From NCBI RefSeq assembly GCF_000695625.1, contig NZ_JMQI01000081.1:1-64000 (forward strand): a stretch of DNA of 64,000 bases, read 5' to 3'. The position numbers and the translations under genes are program-made. Positions within the stretch are counted from its first letter, which is position 1. Every line of letters begins with the position of its first letter. Below are positions 41,489 through 51,282 of this stretch, in pieces. The notes under the pieces are model-generated. The model saw only the letters and a program-made list of their open reading frames with translations. It did not search any database and was not told where the DNA came from. The stretch is from Amycolatopsis rifamycinica (GTDB lineage: Bacteria; Actinomycetota; Actinomycetes; Mycobacteriales; Pseudonocardiaceae).

Positions 41489-42035
41489 GCGCCCGGATCC
41501 CCACGCTGGTACTCGTGCACGGTCTCTGGCACGGCTCCTGGTGCTGGAGCGAAGTGATCCCCATGTGGTCGCCGCCGGTCGCCTGGCCGTCGCGGTGGGC
41601 CTGGCGGGACACGGGCTGTACGCCCGTCGTCCGCACTCGTTCAGCGACGGCCGTAGGACACTGAGGCAGTCATGACGGAGGTGTCACCCGTGGCGGAAGT
41701 GAGTCTCGACGATGCGGCCGAGTTGTTGACTTCACAGATCAAGCGGATCGGCGTTGGCGAGCCGGTTACCGTGGTCGCGCACAGCGCGGCCGGCCCTGTA
41801 CTGACGCGAGTGGCCGAGCAGACGCCCGAATTGGTCGCGCACGCGGTGTACCTTTCCGCGTACATGCCGGCATCCGACGGGCCGGCCGCCGCGTATACGC
41901 GGCGGCCCGAAGCCGCCGATGACCAAGTCCCGGCCTTGTTGCGGGATGATCGAGCCAAGACAGGCGCGCTGCGGCTGGACCTCGCCACGGACGACGCGCG
42001 CCGGTGTCGGTTCGGGCGGCACCAAGGTGGGGGAC
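41485..42035 (+). pseudogene. Frameshifted alpha/beta-hydrolase
   Basis: Starts GTG at 41485, coupled to the paoC stop, and reads PTLVLVHGLWHGSWCWSEV. It then loses frame near 41562, where one C appears missing; the +1 frame continues HVVAAGRLAVAVGLAGHGLY. A further jump leads to the nucleophile elbow TVVAHSAAGPVLTRVAEQ in the frame starting 41672. The C-terminus is replaced by unrelated sequence. At least two indels and a truncation make it non-functional unless they are assembly errors. Confidence 0.7.
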
Positions 42036-42099
42036 GGGGCTGATAGCCGGCCGGGCCACGGCTGATCCGCCGTCGCCGGTTGGCGGGGTTCGCCCCACG

Positions 42100-42720
42100 G
42101 GACGAGCCCGACGCGCTCACCGGGGCCACGGCCCCGTCAATGACTGGGGTGAGGACCGCGTCCGGGCCGAGCAACCCCTGGATGCGGACCAGGGCACGGG
42201 CCGCCCGCTCGGCCGCGTCGGCGTCACGCCCCACCGAGCCCAGCCGAAGCCGTACCGGCCCGGCGACGGCGTCGTCCCCGTCGTCGACACGCCCTACGGC
42301 CGCCTCGGCGGCGTGATCTGCTACGACGCCGACTTCCCGGCGATGATGCACGCCGACGCCGACATCATGCTGGTGCCCGGCGGCGACTGGCCGGAGATCG
42401 GTCGCGTGCATTCCGAGATGGCCGGGCTGCGCGCCGTGGAGAACGGCTATTCACTGGTCCGGCAGGACTACGTCGGCTGGTCTGTGGCGTTCGACAGCCA
42501 CGGCCACACACTGTCCACTCAAGACACGTTGGTCGACCGGGACCTGTGGCTGGTCGACGTGCCGGTCCACGGCGTCACCACGCCTTACCGCGTGATTGGG
42601 GACGCCGTTGCCTGGCTGTGCCTGGCCGGCACGGTCGTCCTCATCGGACTTCGTGTCTTCCGCCGGCCTGCCCGGGCATCCGGAACGCCGGCGATCGACG
42701 ACGTCACGAAAGGCCGTTGA
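42100..42720 (+). pseudogene. Truncated carbon-nitrogen hydrolase (nitrilase/Lnt-like)
   Basis: The C-terminal half is clear: VDTPYGRLGGVICYDADFPA holds the catalytic Cys, followed by ADIMLVPGGDWPEIG, AGLRAVENGYSLVRQ and a terminal membrane helix (AVAWLCLAGTVVLIGL). The N-terminal half with the catalytic Glu and Lys is missing or out of frame, and the upstream sequence merges into the broken hydrolase. A deletion fusing two neighbouring genes is the simplest reading. Confidence 0.6.
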
Positions 42721-44270
42721 CGTACCTCACCCAACCGCTGCACCGGGCGCTGCGGCAATCGCCCGGCCGGCCCTTCACCGTCTACGGCGAACGCACCCAC
42801 ACAGCACGGGAAACCCACGACGTGGTCTCCCGCATCGCGGGTGCGCTGGCCGGTCTCGGCGTGCGCGCGGACGATCGGGTCGGCCTCTTGTCGCCCAACA
42901 CCGACCGGTTCTGCCAGATCGTGCTCGGCATTGCGTGGGCCGACGCGGTCGTCGTTCCGCTCAACACCCGGTGGAGCGCCGGTGAAAACGCTTACGCGCT
43001 CGACGAGGCCGACGTGACCGTCCTGTTCGTCGACGACGCCTTCCTCCCGATCGTGGACCGCCTGCGGGAGCGGGCACCGGTCCTGCGCACGATCGTCCAC
43101 TGTGGCGACGAACCCACCCCCGACGGCCTCGTGCCGCTGGCCGAACTGCTCACCGCCGCGCCGGTCGAGGACGCGCACCGGAACGGTCACGCGATGGCCG
43201 GGATCTTTTACACCGGTGGCACGACCGGTTTCCCCCAAGGCGTCGTGCTCGGGCACCGGCAGCTCGTCATGGCGGCCATGGGCACGCTGATGGCCCAGAC
43301 GAGGGTGCCGCACGGCGGTGCCTGCGTCCTGGTCGCCCCGGCGTTCCACCTCGCCGGGTTCGGCTCCTGGATCGCCGCCATGCTGACGAACGCGACCGTG
43401 GTGCCGCTCCCGGCGTTCGACCCGGTCGGCGTGCTGCGCGCGGTCGAGCGGCACCGGGCCAAGCAGATCATGCTGGTCCCGACGATGATCCAGCTGCTCG
43501 TCGATCACCCGGACGCGGGCACCTTCGACGTGAGCAGCCTGGAGCTGCTGACCTACGGCGCGTCCCCGATCTCCGAAGCGCTGCTGGACCGGGCCCGTAC
43601 CGCGTTTCCGGCCGCGCGGTTCGCCCAGGCGTACGGCATGACCGAACTGTCGCCGACCACGACCATCCTGGGCGACGAAGACCACGACGACCCGGCGCTG
43701 CGCCGGTCCGCCGGTCGCGCGGCGCCGTACGCCAGGATCCGGATCGTCGGGGAAACGGACCAGGAGCTGCCATCGGGCGAGGTAGGTGAGATCGTGGTCG
43801 CCGGCGACCACGTCATGGCGGGTTACTGGAAGAAACCGGCGGAGACCGCGGCGGCGATCCGGAACGGCTGGCTGCACACCGGCGATGCCGGATACCTGGA
43901 CGAACGCGGCTACCTCTTCGTCGTCGACCGCCTCAAGGACATGATCATCAGCGGCGGGGAGAACGTGTACTCGACCGAGGTCGAAAACGTGATCGCGAAA
44001 CACCCCGCGGTCTCCCAAGTCGCGGTGATCGGCCTGCCCGACGACGAGTGGGGCGAACGCGTGCACGCCGTGGTCACCCTGCTGCCGGGCACCACCCTCA
44101 CCGCGGCCGAGCTGCGGGAGTTCTGCCGGCAGGCGATCGCCGGCCACAAGTGCCCCCGCAGCCTGGAGATCGTGGAGCGGTTGCCGATGTCGGCAGCCGG
44201 CAAGATCCTCAAACGGGATCTGCGGAACTCCAGGGCGGTTCCGGCTGAGAAAGGGCAGATCCAGGGCTGA
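42717..44270 (+). CDS. Acyl-CoA synthetase (AMP-binding)
   Basis: 517 aa with TTG start at 42717 overlapping the previous stop; no longer start fits the family. P-loop FYTGGTTGFPQGVVLG (the usual Lys is Gln here), then YGMTELSPTT, GWLHTGDAGYLDERG, VDRLKDMIISGGENVYSTE, and the C-terminal catalytic Lys in AAGKILKRDLR. It activates a carboxylic acid to its CoA thioester. Following an aldehyde-oxidising operon, it could take up the acid product. The altered P-loop residue may slow adenylation. Confidence 0.88.
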   Translation: MTYLTQPLHRALRQSPGRPFTVYGERTHTARETHDVVSRIAGALAGLGVRADDRVGLLSPNTDRFCQIVLGIAWADAVVVPLNTRWSAGENAYALDEADVTVLFVDDAFLPIVDRLRERAPVLRTIVHCGDEPTPDGLVPLAELLTAAPVEDAHRNGHAMAGIFYTGGTTGFPQGVVLGHRQLVMAAMGTLMAQTRVPHGGACVLVAPAFHLAGFGSWIAAMLTNATVVPLPAFDPVGVLRAVERHRAKQIMLVPTMIQLLVDHPDAGTFDVSSLELLTYGASPISEALLDRARTAFPAARFAQAYGMTELSPTTTILGDEDHDDPALRRSAGRAAPYARIRIVGETDQELPSGEVGEIVVAGDHVMAGYWKKPAETAAAIRNGWLHTGDAGYLDERGYLFVVDRLKDMIISGGENVYSTEVENVIAKHPAVSQVAVIGLPDDEWGERVHAVVTLLPGTTLTAAELREFCRQAIAGHKCPRSLEIVERLPMSAAGKILKRDLRNSRAVPAEKGQIQG

Positions 44271-44343
44271 CACGGCCGAGCTGGCCGGACAGGCCAGCGC
44301 GCTCTCGCTGCCGTGCAAGGCGCGGCAATCGTCGTCACGGATG

Positions 44344-44377
44344 CCATGGGCGCCATCGGTTCTGATGGCGCCCATGG
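44344..44377. terminator. Bidirectional terminator-like hairpin
   Basis: Perfect 14-bp arms CCATGGGCGCCATC (44344-44357) and GATGGCGCCCATGG (44364-44377) with loop GGTTCT, between the convergent acyl-CoA synthetase and aldo/keto reductase genes. No T-run, as often in high-GC actinobacteria. Confidence 0.6.
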
Positions 44378-44450
44378 TGAGCGGTGTCCGGCGACCGGCT
44401 GTCTGGCGGCATCCGCCGGGATCCTCGGTGGACTCTGATCGAAGTCGGCG

Positions 44451-45479
44451 CTAGCCGGGCACCGCGTCGCCGCGGCGGCGGAGGTGTGGCTGCCTGAGGT
44501 GCGGTGGCTGGTAAGCCACGTCCATCGGTCCGAGGTCGGTGCCGGGCGGGACTATTTCGTCGATCCGGTCCAGGAGGTCGTCGCCGAGCTGGGTGCCGGC
44601 TCCGGCGAGCAGGTCCTGCAGTTGTTCCTCCGTGCGCGGGCCGATGATCGCGGAGGTGACCGCGGGGTGGGCGGTGACGAACGCGATTGCCATGTGCCGC
44701 AGCGGGATTCCGGCCTGCTCGGCGGCGGGGAGGAGGGCTTCGACGCCGTCGAGCTTGCGCTCGTCGGTCATGTGCCGGGGTACCCAGTGCATGCGGCCCG
44801 CCGAAACCTCCGCTGTGCCGTTCTTGCGGTACCGCCCGCTGAGCAGCCCCATCGACAGCGGGCTCCAGACGAGAACACCCATGTCGTAACGCCCGCACAC
44901 CGGCAAGACGTCGTTTTCCACCCCGCGGTTGAGGATCGAGTAGTGCAGCTGCTCGGTGCGGAACCGTGCCAGCCCGCGTCGCTGCGCCAGCCACTGGGCT
45001 TCGACGATCTCCGAGGCGGGCAGGTTGGAGTGCCCGATCGCCCGTACCTTGCCCGCGTGCAGGAGGTCGGTCAGCGCGCTCAGCGGCTCCTCGATGTCGG
45101 TGCCGGGCTCGGGGTGGTGGAGCTGGTAGAGGTCGATGTGGTCGACGCCGAGGCGGCGCAAGGACCCTTCGACCGCCGAGATGATCCAGCGGCGGGAGTT
45201 GCCGCGCTGGTTCGGGTCCGGTCCCATCGGCCCGTTGCCCTTGGTGGCGAGGATGACGTCGTCGCGGCGGCCGCGCAGCGCCTTCCCGACGATCCGCTCA
45301 CTTTCGCCGTCACCGTAGACGTCGGCCGTGTCGATGGTGTTGATGCCGCCGTCGAGTGCACGGTGGACGATACGGACGCACTCGTCGGGGTCGGGGTTGC
45401 CGTACGGGCCGAACAGCATCGTGCCCAGGGTGTAGGTGCTCACCTGGATGCCGGTGCGGCCGAGTGGACGGGTCTGCAA
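44451..45479 (-). CDS. Aldo/keto reductase
   Basis: 342 aa. NADPH-dependent AKR barrel with catalytic tetrad: Asp in INTIDTADVYGDGESE, its Tyr, Lys in VILATKGNG, and His in LYQLHHPEP. Later GHSNLPASEIVEAQW and VWSPLSMGLLSGRYR fit the Tas/YajO subgroup. It reduces aldehydes or ketones. Monocistronic or first gene of a leftward unit; a VOC-family gene lies 74 bp upstream on the same strand. Confidence 0.88.
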   Translation of the reverse strand: MQTRPLGRTGIQVSTYTLGTMLFGPYGNPDPDECVRIVHRALDGGINTIDTADVYGDGESERIVGKALRGRRDDVILATKGNGPMGPDPNQRGNSRRWIISAVEGSLRRLGVDHIDLYQLHHPEPGTDIEEPLSALTDLLHAGKVRAIGHSNLPASEIVEAQWLAQRRGLARFRTEQLHYSILNRGVENDVLPVCGRYDMGVLVWSPLSMGLLSGRYRKNGTAEVSAGRMHWVPRHMTDERKLDGVEALLPAAEQAGIPLRHMAIAFVTAHPAVTSAIIGPRTEEQLQDLLAGAGTQLGDDLLDRIDEIVPPGTDLGPMDVAYQPPHLRQPHLRRRGDAVPG

Positions 45480-45553
45480 CGAAGATCTCCTTCAGGGGGC
45501 CGCGGTGGGACGGCCGGTCCGGCGCATCCCACCGCGGCGAACGGGAAAGCGGG

Positions 45554-46015
45554 TCAGGCGTGCGCGGCCGCGACGTCGACGATCCAGGTGACGCCGAACC
45601 GGTCGGTCAGCATGCCGAAGGCGGGCGCCCACTGGGAGGGGCCGAACTCTTCGACGACGGTGGCGCCCTCGGCGAGGCCCTTCCACACGGGCGAGACCTC
45701 GTCCACGGTTTCGCCGCGGACGGACAGGAAGAAGCGCTCCCTCGTGAGGGTGGTGCCGTTTTCACGGCGGGTGGTCGGGGTGGCCGGGACGGCGGGCCCG
45801 TCGGTGCCGGGGACGTCGTAGGCCATGACCTGGAAGCCGTTGTCAGCGGTAAGCCGGCCGAAGACGACTTTGGTGGCGTCGGGCAGCTCCGCGGGCATGC
45901 CGAAGTCGCCGTAGGTGACGACGGTGGTCTGTCCGCCGAAGACCGACTGGTAGAACTCCAGCGCGGCCCGGGCCTGGCCGGTGAAGTTCAGGTGGGCGAC
46001 AGCGTTGAGCGACAT
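45554..46015 (-). CDS. VOC/PhnB-like glyoxalase-fold protein
   Basis: 153 aa. It starts LNAVAHLNFTGQARAALEFY, ends MLTDRFGVTWIVDV, and has YGDFGMP between, the pattern of PhnB/3-demethylubiquinone-methyltransferase-like VOC proteins. These bind small ligands; catalytic roles are rarely established. RBS-like AGGACCGGAAAC precedes the ATG. Likely co-oriented with the aldo/keto reductase. Confidence 0.8.
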   Translation of the reverse strand: MSLNAVAHLNFTGQARAALEFYQSVFGGQTTVVTYGDFGMPAELPDATKVVFGRLTADNGFQVMAYDVPGTDGPAVPATPTTRRENGTTLTRERFFLSVRGETVDEVSPVWKGLAEGATVVEEFGPSQWAPAFGMLTDRFGVTWIVDVAAAHA

Positions 46016-46195
46016 GGTGTTTCCGGTCCTTCGTGAGTGTTCCGCCGCCGGGGGCTTCCGGCGACGAGGACCACCGTGTCAGCGGTAGCGGCCAGGGAAC
46101 GTCCTCTTCTTGTGGGCGACCGAGTCATCCGGCTGAGGTTCGCGGTGCCGGCTTCGTCTTCGCGATGGTCGCCGCCGCGTGGCGCAGGGCCGTCA

Positions 46196-46548
46196 GGTAC
46201 TTCGGAAGCCGGCCAGGGGCGTAGCGGCACTCGGGGACGCCCAGGGAAACCGCTTCTCCGGCGCGGACCGCCGGTACTCCTGGTTCAGCCGCGCGAACCG
46301 CAGCTCGTCGACCGCGGCCGGGTCGGTCAGCAGCCCGACCACCGCCGCGCCACCGGGAGTCCGGCGGACGTCGGCGCCCAGTCCGGCGATGACGGGTGCA
46401 GGCAGCGGACCTTCGGGCGGCCGAAGGCCGGGTGGAGTGGCGGCCGGCCGGCCTCGACGGCTGGACGGGCCACTTGCGGGTGATCGACAGCGGCACCGGG
46501 GCCAGTGAGGCGGAGCTGCGGGTCAGCTGATCGCAGCCGGCTCGCCAC
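46196..46548 (-). pseudogene. Possible frameshifted gene of unknown family
   Basis: Minus-strand coding bias is strong. It reads AAVDHPQVARPAVEAGRPPL and then, after a one-base shift near 46410, GLGADVRRTPGGAAVVGLLT and AAVDELRFARLNQEYRRSAP before a stop. I do not recognise a family. It could be a small gene with one indel. The rest of the 46016-46848 interval shows no gene. Confidence 0.3.
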
Positions 46549-46848
46549 GCACTTCCGGTGACGACCCGGCCGAGCGGCCGAGCCAGGGGCCGATCAAGCG
46601 ACATCGTCGCGCACCGTCACCAGCACGGCTCTCGACAGTGGTCGCGCTGGGTTTACGCCGGCCTGGTTTCCCAGAAGCCACGCATCCGTTGTCGCTGCTC
46701 CTCCTGCACGGAGGCACCGGCTCCGCCTGCAGCCCGACCAAGCGCGCCGGTGCAGGTTTCCCGGTCCAGCCGGTGGGTAGCCGCCGAAGGTGATCAAAGG
46801 AGCTGTCGAGGCACCGTTCCCGACCGGCTCGCCGGAGGGACCCGCACC

Positions 46849-48189
46849 GTGCTGACCTTGTCCGCCGCGCCCCTGGACCTGCTCGCGGCGCGCGAACAGA
46901 TGGCCCTGTCCCTGGGCTGGCACATCATCCTCGCCTGTCTCGGTGTGGGCATGCCCGCGCTGACGCTGTTCGCGGAGTGGCGGGCGCTTCGCACCGGCGA
47001 CGAGGCCTACCTCGTGCTCGCCCGGCGGTGGGCCAAGGCGATGGGTGTGCTGTTCGCCGTCGGCGCGGTGTCGGGCACGATCCTCAGTTTCGAGATGGGC
47101 ATCCTGTGGCCCGGTTTGATGGGCACCTACGGCCAGGTCATCGGCCTGCCGTTCACCATGGAGGGCATCGCCTTCTTCGTCGAGGCGATCTTCCTGGGGA
47201 TCTACCTCTACGCGTGGGATCGCCTGCCACCGCGGCGGCACCTGCTCGCCGGCGTCCCCATCGTCGTCGCCGGCATCGCCTCGGCCTTTTTCGTCGTCAG
47301 CGCGAACGCCTGGATGAACCAGCCCCGCGGCTTCGACCTCGAGCACGGCCGGGTCACCGACGTCGACCCGTGGGCCGCGATGTTCAACCCGGCGACCCCG
47401 CCGGAGACGATTCACATGATCCTCGCGGCCTTCATGGTCACCGGCTACCTGATCAGCAGTGTCTACGCGGTGGGCATGCTGCGCGGCCGCCGGGACCGCC
47501 ACCACCGGCTCGGCCTGCTGACCCCCTTGACGTTCGCCGCTGTGCTGACGCCGCTGCAGATCGCCGCGGGCGACTACGCCGCGCGGTTCCTGGCGACCAA
47601 CCAGCCCGCCAAGCTCGCCGCGCTCGAAGGCGTCTACCGCACCGGCTCGCACGTCCCGCTGACCATCGGCGGGATCCCGGTGGGCGAGGAGCTGCGGTAT
47701 TGCCTCGAAATCCCGAGCGGGCTTTCCCTGCTGGTCGGGGACAGCCCGGACACGGTGATCACCGGGCTCGACCGGACGCCGGTTCCCGACCGTCCGCCGG
47801 TCGCGGTCGTGCACCTGTCCTTCGACGTCATGGTCGGCATCGGGTTCGCCCTGCTCGCGCTCGGTGCCTGGCTGGCGCTGGTGTGGTGGCGCCGCCGTGA
47901 CCTGCCGCGCTCGCGGTGGTTCCTGCGCGCGGTCGCGGTCAGCGGCGTCGCCGCCTGCTGCGCCCTCGAGGCCGGGTGGATCACCACCGAAGTCGGCCGC
48001 CAGCCTTGGATCGTCTGGGGCCATCTGAGAACGGCCGACGCCGTCAACCCCGCGCCAGGTCTGCTGGTCGGGCTGATCGTCGTGCTCGCGGTGTACGTCG
48101 TGCTGACGATCGGGACCGTTTACGTCCTGCGCCGGATGGCCCGCACCGACCGCCGGGCGGCGCCGCAGGAAGCGGGGAGGTCGTCATGA
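46849..48189 (+). CDS. cydA: Cytochrome bd ubiquinol oxidase subunit I
   Basis: 446 aa; GTG at 46849 after GGAGGGA. Nine or so membrane helices. Heme ligands are visible: His in LSLGWHIILACLGVG (b595), His in ETIHMILAAFMVTGY (b558) and Met in LSFDVMVGIG. The GRQPW signature is present in TTEVGRQPWIVWGH. It has the short Q-loop type. It oxidises quinol and reduces oxygen at very low oxygen tension, with no proton pumping. It overlaps cydB by 4 nt (ATGA). The cydDC assembly transporter is not seen next to it. Confidence 0.93.
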   Translation: MLTLSAAPLDLLAAREQMALSLGWHIILACLGVGMPALTLFAEWRALRTGDEAYLVLARRWAKAMGVLFAVGAVSGTILSFEMGILWPGLMGTYGQVIGLPFTMEGIAFFVEAIFLGIYLYAWDRLPPRRHLLAGVPIVVAGIASAFFVVSANAWMNQPRGFDLEHGRVTDVDPWAAMFNPATPPETIHMILAAFMVTGYLISSVYAVGMLRGRRDRHHRLGLLTPLTFAAVLTPLQIAAGDYAARFLATNQPAKLAALEGVYRTGSHVPLTIGGIPVGEELRYCLEIPSGLSLLVGDSPDTVITGLDRTPVPDRPPVAVVHLSFDVMVGIGFALLALGAWLALVWWRRRDLPRSRWFLRAVAVSGVAACCALEAGWITTEVGRQPWIVWGHLRTADAVNPAPGLLVGLIVVLAVYVVLTIGTVYVLRRMARTDRRAAPQEAGRSS

Positions 48190-49208
48190 CCCTGGCCGAC
48201 TGGTCCGTCGCGGTGCTCTGGGTCGGGTTGACGCTGTACGTGCTGCTGGCGGGTGCGGACTTCGGCGGCGGGTTCTGGGACCTCTTCGCGGGCGGCCCGG
48301 ACCGGGGCCGGGAGCAGCGGGAGCTGATCGAGCACTCGATCGGGCCGGTGTGGGAGGCCAACCACGTGTGGCTGATTTTCGCGCTGGTGACGTTGTGGAG
48401 CGCGTTCCCGCCGGTGTTCGCCGCCGTAATGTCCACTTTGTACATCCCGCTGACGCTGGTGGCGCTGGGCATCATCATCCGCGGCGCGGCCTTCGCCTTC
48501 CGCAAGGCCAGCGACACCCTCGGCCGGCAGCGGCTGTTCGGCGCCGCGTTCGCCGTCGCCTCCGTGCTGACCCCGTTCTTCCTCGGCACGGTGGCCGGCG
48601 GCATCGCCTCCGGCCGGATCCCGCTCGCGATCGCCGGCGGTGACCTGCTCACGAGCTGGCTGAACCCGACGTCCGTGCTCGGCGGCGTCCTCGCGGTCGG
48701 CGCGGCCGCCTACCTCGCCGCGACCTACCTCTGCGCCGACGCCCGGCGCGCGGGAGAGCCCGCCCTCGCCGAGGCGTTCCGCCGCCGGGCCCTCGTGACG
48801 GGACTCGCCCTCGGGGTGGTCGCGGCGGCCGGGATACCTGTCCTGGCCACCGACGCCCCACGGCTGTTCGACGGCCTGACCCACCGCGGGCTCGCGGTCG
48901 TCATCCTCTCGGCGGTGTCCGGCGCGGTTTCGCTCGTGTTGCTGCTGCGCCGTCGTTTCCTCGCGGTGCGGATCACCGCGGCCCTCGCGGTGGGGACGCT
49001 TCTGTGGGGCTGGGCCGCCGGGCAGTACCCCTACCTGCTCGAACCGGACGTCACCATTGCCGAGGGCGCCGCCACACCCGCGGTCCTGTCGGCCACCCTC
49101 GCGGCGCTGGGCGTCGGGGCGCTCGTGCTCGTGCCTTCGCTGTGGTGGCTCTTCAGCCTGTTCCAGCGTCCGGCCCCGCCCTCGGCCAGAACCGGAGCGC
49201 GGTCCTGA
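48186..49208 (+). CDS. cydB: Cytochrome bd ubiquinol oxidase subunit II
   Basis: 340 aa, coupled to cydA. The N-terminus VGLTLYVLLAGADFGGGFWD is the CydB signature, followed by GPVWEANHVWLIF and about eight further helices. It is the structural partner of CydA in the inner membrane. No cydX-like small gene or cydDC follows; the next gene is in the opposite orientation. Confidence 0.93.
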   Translation: MTLADWSVAVLWVGLTLYVLLAGADFGGGFWDLFAGGPDRGREQRELIEHSIGPVWEANHVWLIFALVTLWSAFPPVFAAVMSTLYIPLTLVALGIIIRGAAFAFRKASDTLGRQRLFGAAFAVASVLTPFFLGTVAGGIASGRIPLAIAGGDLLTSWLNPTSVLGGVLAVGAAAYLAATYLCADARRAGEPALAEAFRRRALVTGLALGVVAAAGIPVLATDAPRLFDGLTHRGLAVVILSAVSGAVSLVLLLRRRFLAVRITAALAVGTLLWGWAAGQYPYLLEPDVTIAEGAATPAVLSATLAALGVGALVLVPSLWWLFSLFQRPAPPSARTGARS

Positions 49209-49485
49209 GTCCTGCTGGTCGATATGATCGCCTTCGGTCTCCTCACCTCCGTTCCGGGAGGTTCCGGCGGGCCCGGTGGCCGCGGCCCAGACGGCGGTCG
49301 CGGTAAGCGTGCCCTCGTGCATCGCTCACGGCCCCTCGGGCACCCGCAGCCGTTTTTTTCGGGCGAAACGTTCCCGGTCTCGTAGGCGTGGCGTTTGGGG
49401 ATCATGGTGCGGTCGGCGAAAAGCAGTGCTGCGTACAGAGCCTTGATCGCCTTGGCGCCGCGATCCCACACGGTGGTGTCTGTCT

Positions 49486-49971
49486 TCAGTCGGGGAAGCA
49501 GCTCAGCGCGGGAAGTGCGGCCGCGGACGGTTTGGACAGCTCCGCGATCCACACCAGCAGGTGGGCGAGCACGTCCACGATGTCCGCCGGGGTGCCGCAC
49601 GTGGCCAGCTCCACGTGGATCTCGCGGCTCGCCGTGTCGTGGTTGAGTGCCGCGAGGAGGGCGCGCATCGCCGATCTCGGCCCAGGTGGTAGCCGTTCCA
49701 CCTCGGTGAGCTGTCCCCGCTCGTCCACCACGATGACTGTGTAGGCCGCGTCGGCGTCCGTGCGGTGGTGGGTGCCGACGGCAGTGGCGCACCGGTCGAC
49801 CAGCTCGCCGACGACCGCTGCGGGGACGGGTGTCGAGTCGGCGCGGGCCAAGACGCTCAGCGCCTCGGCCACGTCGTCGTAGGCGGCCGCCCTCGCGGCG
49901 TCGAGCAGTTCGTCGGTGAACTGCCGTACGGACACTTCCGGTACTGGCGTGGGATCTCGGTTGTCGGTCAT
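49486..49971 (-). CDS. Hypothetical protein
   Basis: 161 aa from the ATG at 49971; the longer frame to 50196 adds arginine/proline-rich sequence of non-coding appearance. Alpha-helical, acidic and alanine-rich (QFTDELLDAARAAAYDDVAE, then IVDVLAHLLVWIAELS). No family recognised. It stands alone between cydAB and the DUF3099 gene. Confidence 0.5.
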   Translation of the reverse strand: MTDNRDPTPVPEVSVRQFTDELLDAARAAAYDDVAEALSVLARADSTPVPAAVVGELVDRCATAVGTHHRTDADAAYTVIVVDERGQLTEVERLPPGPRSAMRALLAALNHDTASREIHVELATCGTPADIVDVLAHLLVWIAELSKPSAAALPALSCFPD

Positions 49972-50553
49972 CCGGCCGAGATACCCGGCGCGACCTCGCT
50001 CAACCGGAAACAACCGATCGGGCAAGTCCGGTCCGACTGACGGACAGCCACGTCTGGTCCCGGGGCCGGATGGGAGACCGTGTTGAGCACGAGGTCGGAT
50101 CGGTGGGCATCGCCCGGTCATGTCTTCGGCGGGACGGCCGAAGGTACGCCACTTCAAACTGAACGACCGCAGGTGCGCGCGTCGGATTCCGACCACGGAA
50201 CCGACGGCGTGGGGGTCGAGAGTGAACGCGGCTTCCGAGCGGCAGCGGGGCGTCGTTGCTGCGCGATGGACGTCACGTTCGTCGCCTGGAACACCGGCTG
50301 TCGCGGGGCGTTGTACCGAGTGTCGGTACGGCGGTGTCCCCGGGCCTCACCCCTTGCCTTCACGGAATACCGGTCACGCAGGAGCCGTGTCGTGCCTTTC
50401 GCCGCGAGGCGACCCCCCGTACCGGCCTCGTTCTCCCGCTTCTGCTCGCAGGTCGACCCCGCTGGACCTTCGCCGAGCGGAAGCGGGACTGCTTCGGCGT
50501 TTGTTCGGCCGCGAGCGCGGTATGCGGTGGGCTCGCGGCGGGAAGGATCGACC
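49972..50553. other. Intergenic region
   Basis: About 580 bp with no supported gene. Long open frames exist on both strands but show no family motifs. The final bases (GGAAGG at 50541-50546) are the ribosome site of the DUF3099 gene. Confidence 0.35.
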
Positions 50554-50862
50554 ATGACGACGACCGGTGCCCCGGTGCTGATCACCGGAGCCGCCTCCTC
50601 ACAGGAGGAACAGCTCGCCGCCCGGAAGCGCAAGTACCTGCTGATGATGTCGTGCCGGATCCCGTGCTTGGTATTGGCCGGAATCTTCCACGGCACCTGG
50701 TGGCTGGCCATGGCTGTGCTGGCCATCTCGGTTCCGCTGCCCTGGATGGCGGTGCTCATCGCGAACGACCGACCACCCCGGAAGACCGAGAAAATCAGCC
50801 GGTTCGACCGTGATCCGAAGAAGCTGGAAGCAGGCAATCACCGCACCATCGACGTGAGCTGA
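50554..50862 (+). CDS. DUF3099 family membrane protein
   Basis: 102 aa, ATG at 50554 with GGAAGG seven bases upstream. The hallmark RKRKYLLMMSCRIPCLVLAG leads into two membrane helices, ending in a hydrophilic tail with RFDRDPKKLE. The family is widespread in actinobacteria; its function is unknown. Confidence 0.8.
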   Translation: MTTTGAPVLITGAASSQEEQLAARKRKYLLMMSCRIPCLVLAGIFHGTWWLAMAVLAISVPLPWMAVLIANDRPPRKTEKISRFDRDPKKLEAGNHRTIDVS

Positions 50863-51282
50863 CCGCCGGTCCGCGTGACCACAGGAGTCGGACGCCGCGT
50901 GACGGTTGAGCTGGCTCCTCCGGTAGCCGCCCAGACCGAGCCGGCCGGCCGGCTCCGCGAGGCGGTCCCACGTAAATTAGACCCCTGATCAGCGTAGGTG
51001 GCGATCCTTACTGGCGGCGCTTGAGGGGACAGCGGCTGCCGAGGTGCCGAATTTCCTGCGGCGCCATGCCGCGCCGCGGGCATGCCGTGTCGGGTCTCAC
51101 GGACGGTGACGGTGACCGTATCGCCGCCCACGCTGACCGGTCGAACCGGCAAGGAGGATCCGGACGTGCAGATGCCGATCGAGCAGGAAAGCCGGCCGTC
51201 CTCGGCAGCCCCCGATCACTTGTGCTGGGGTTACCGGCACTCGCGAGCACGAGCCGGGTGAGAGACATCCGGCCGAAGGAGA
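50863..51282. other. Intergenic region
   Basis: About 420 bp. I see no gene. The last 10 bases contain the GAAGGAG ribosome site for the interrupted gene that follows. Confidence 0.3.

Noticed and set aside
46849..49208. Cytochrome bd operon as part of a mobile region
   Set aside because: cydAB are complete, GC-typical and show no element boundaries; ordinary chromosomal genes.
49209..49485. Minus-strand sequence reading KAIKALYAALLFADRTMIPK
   Set aside because: Looks locally coding but has no start, end or family; may be a gene scrap.
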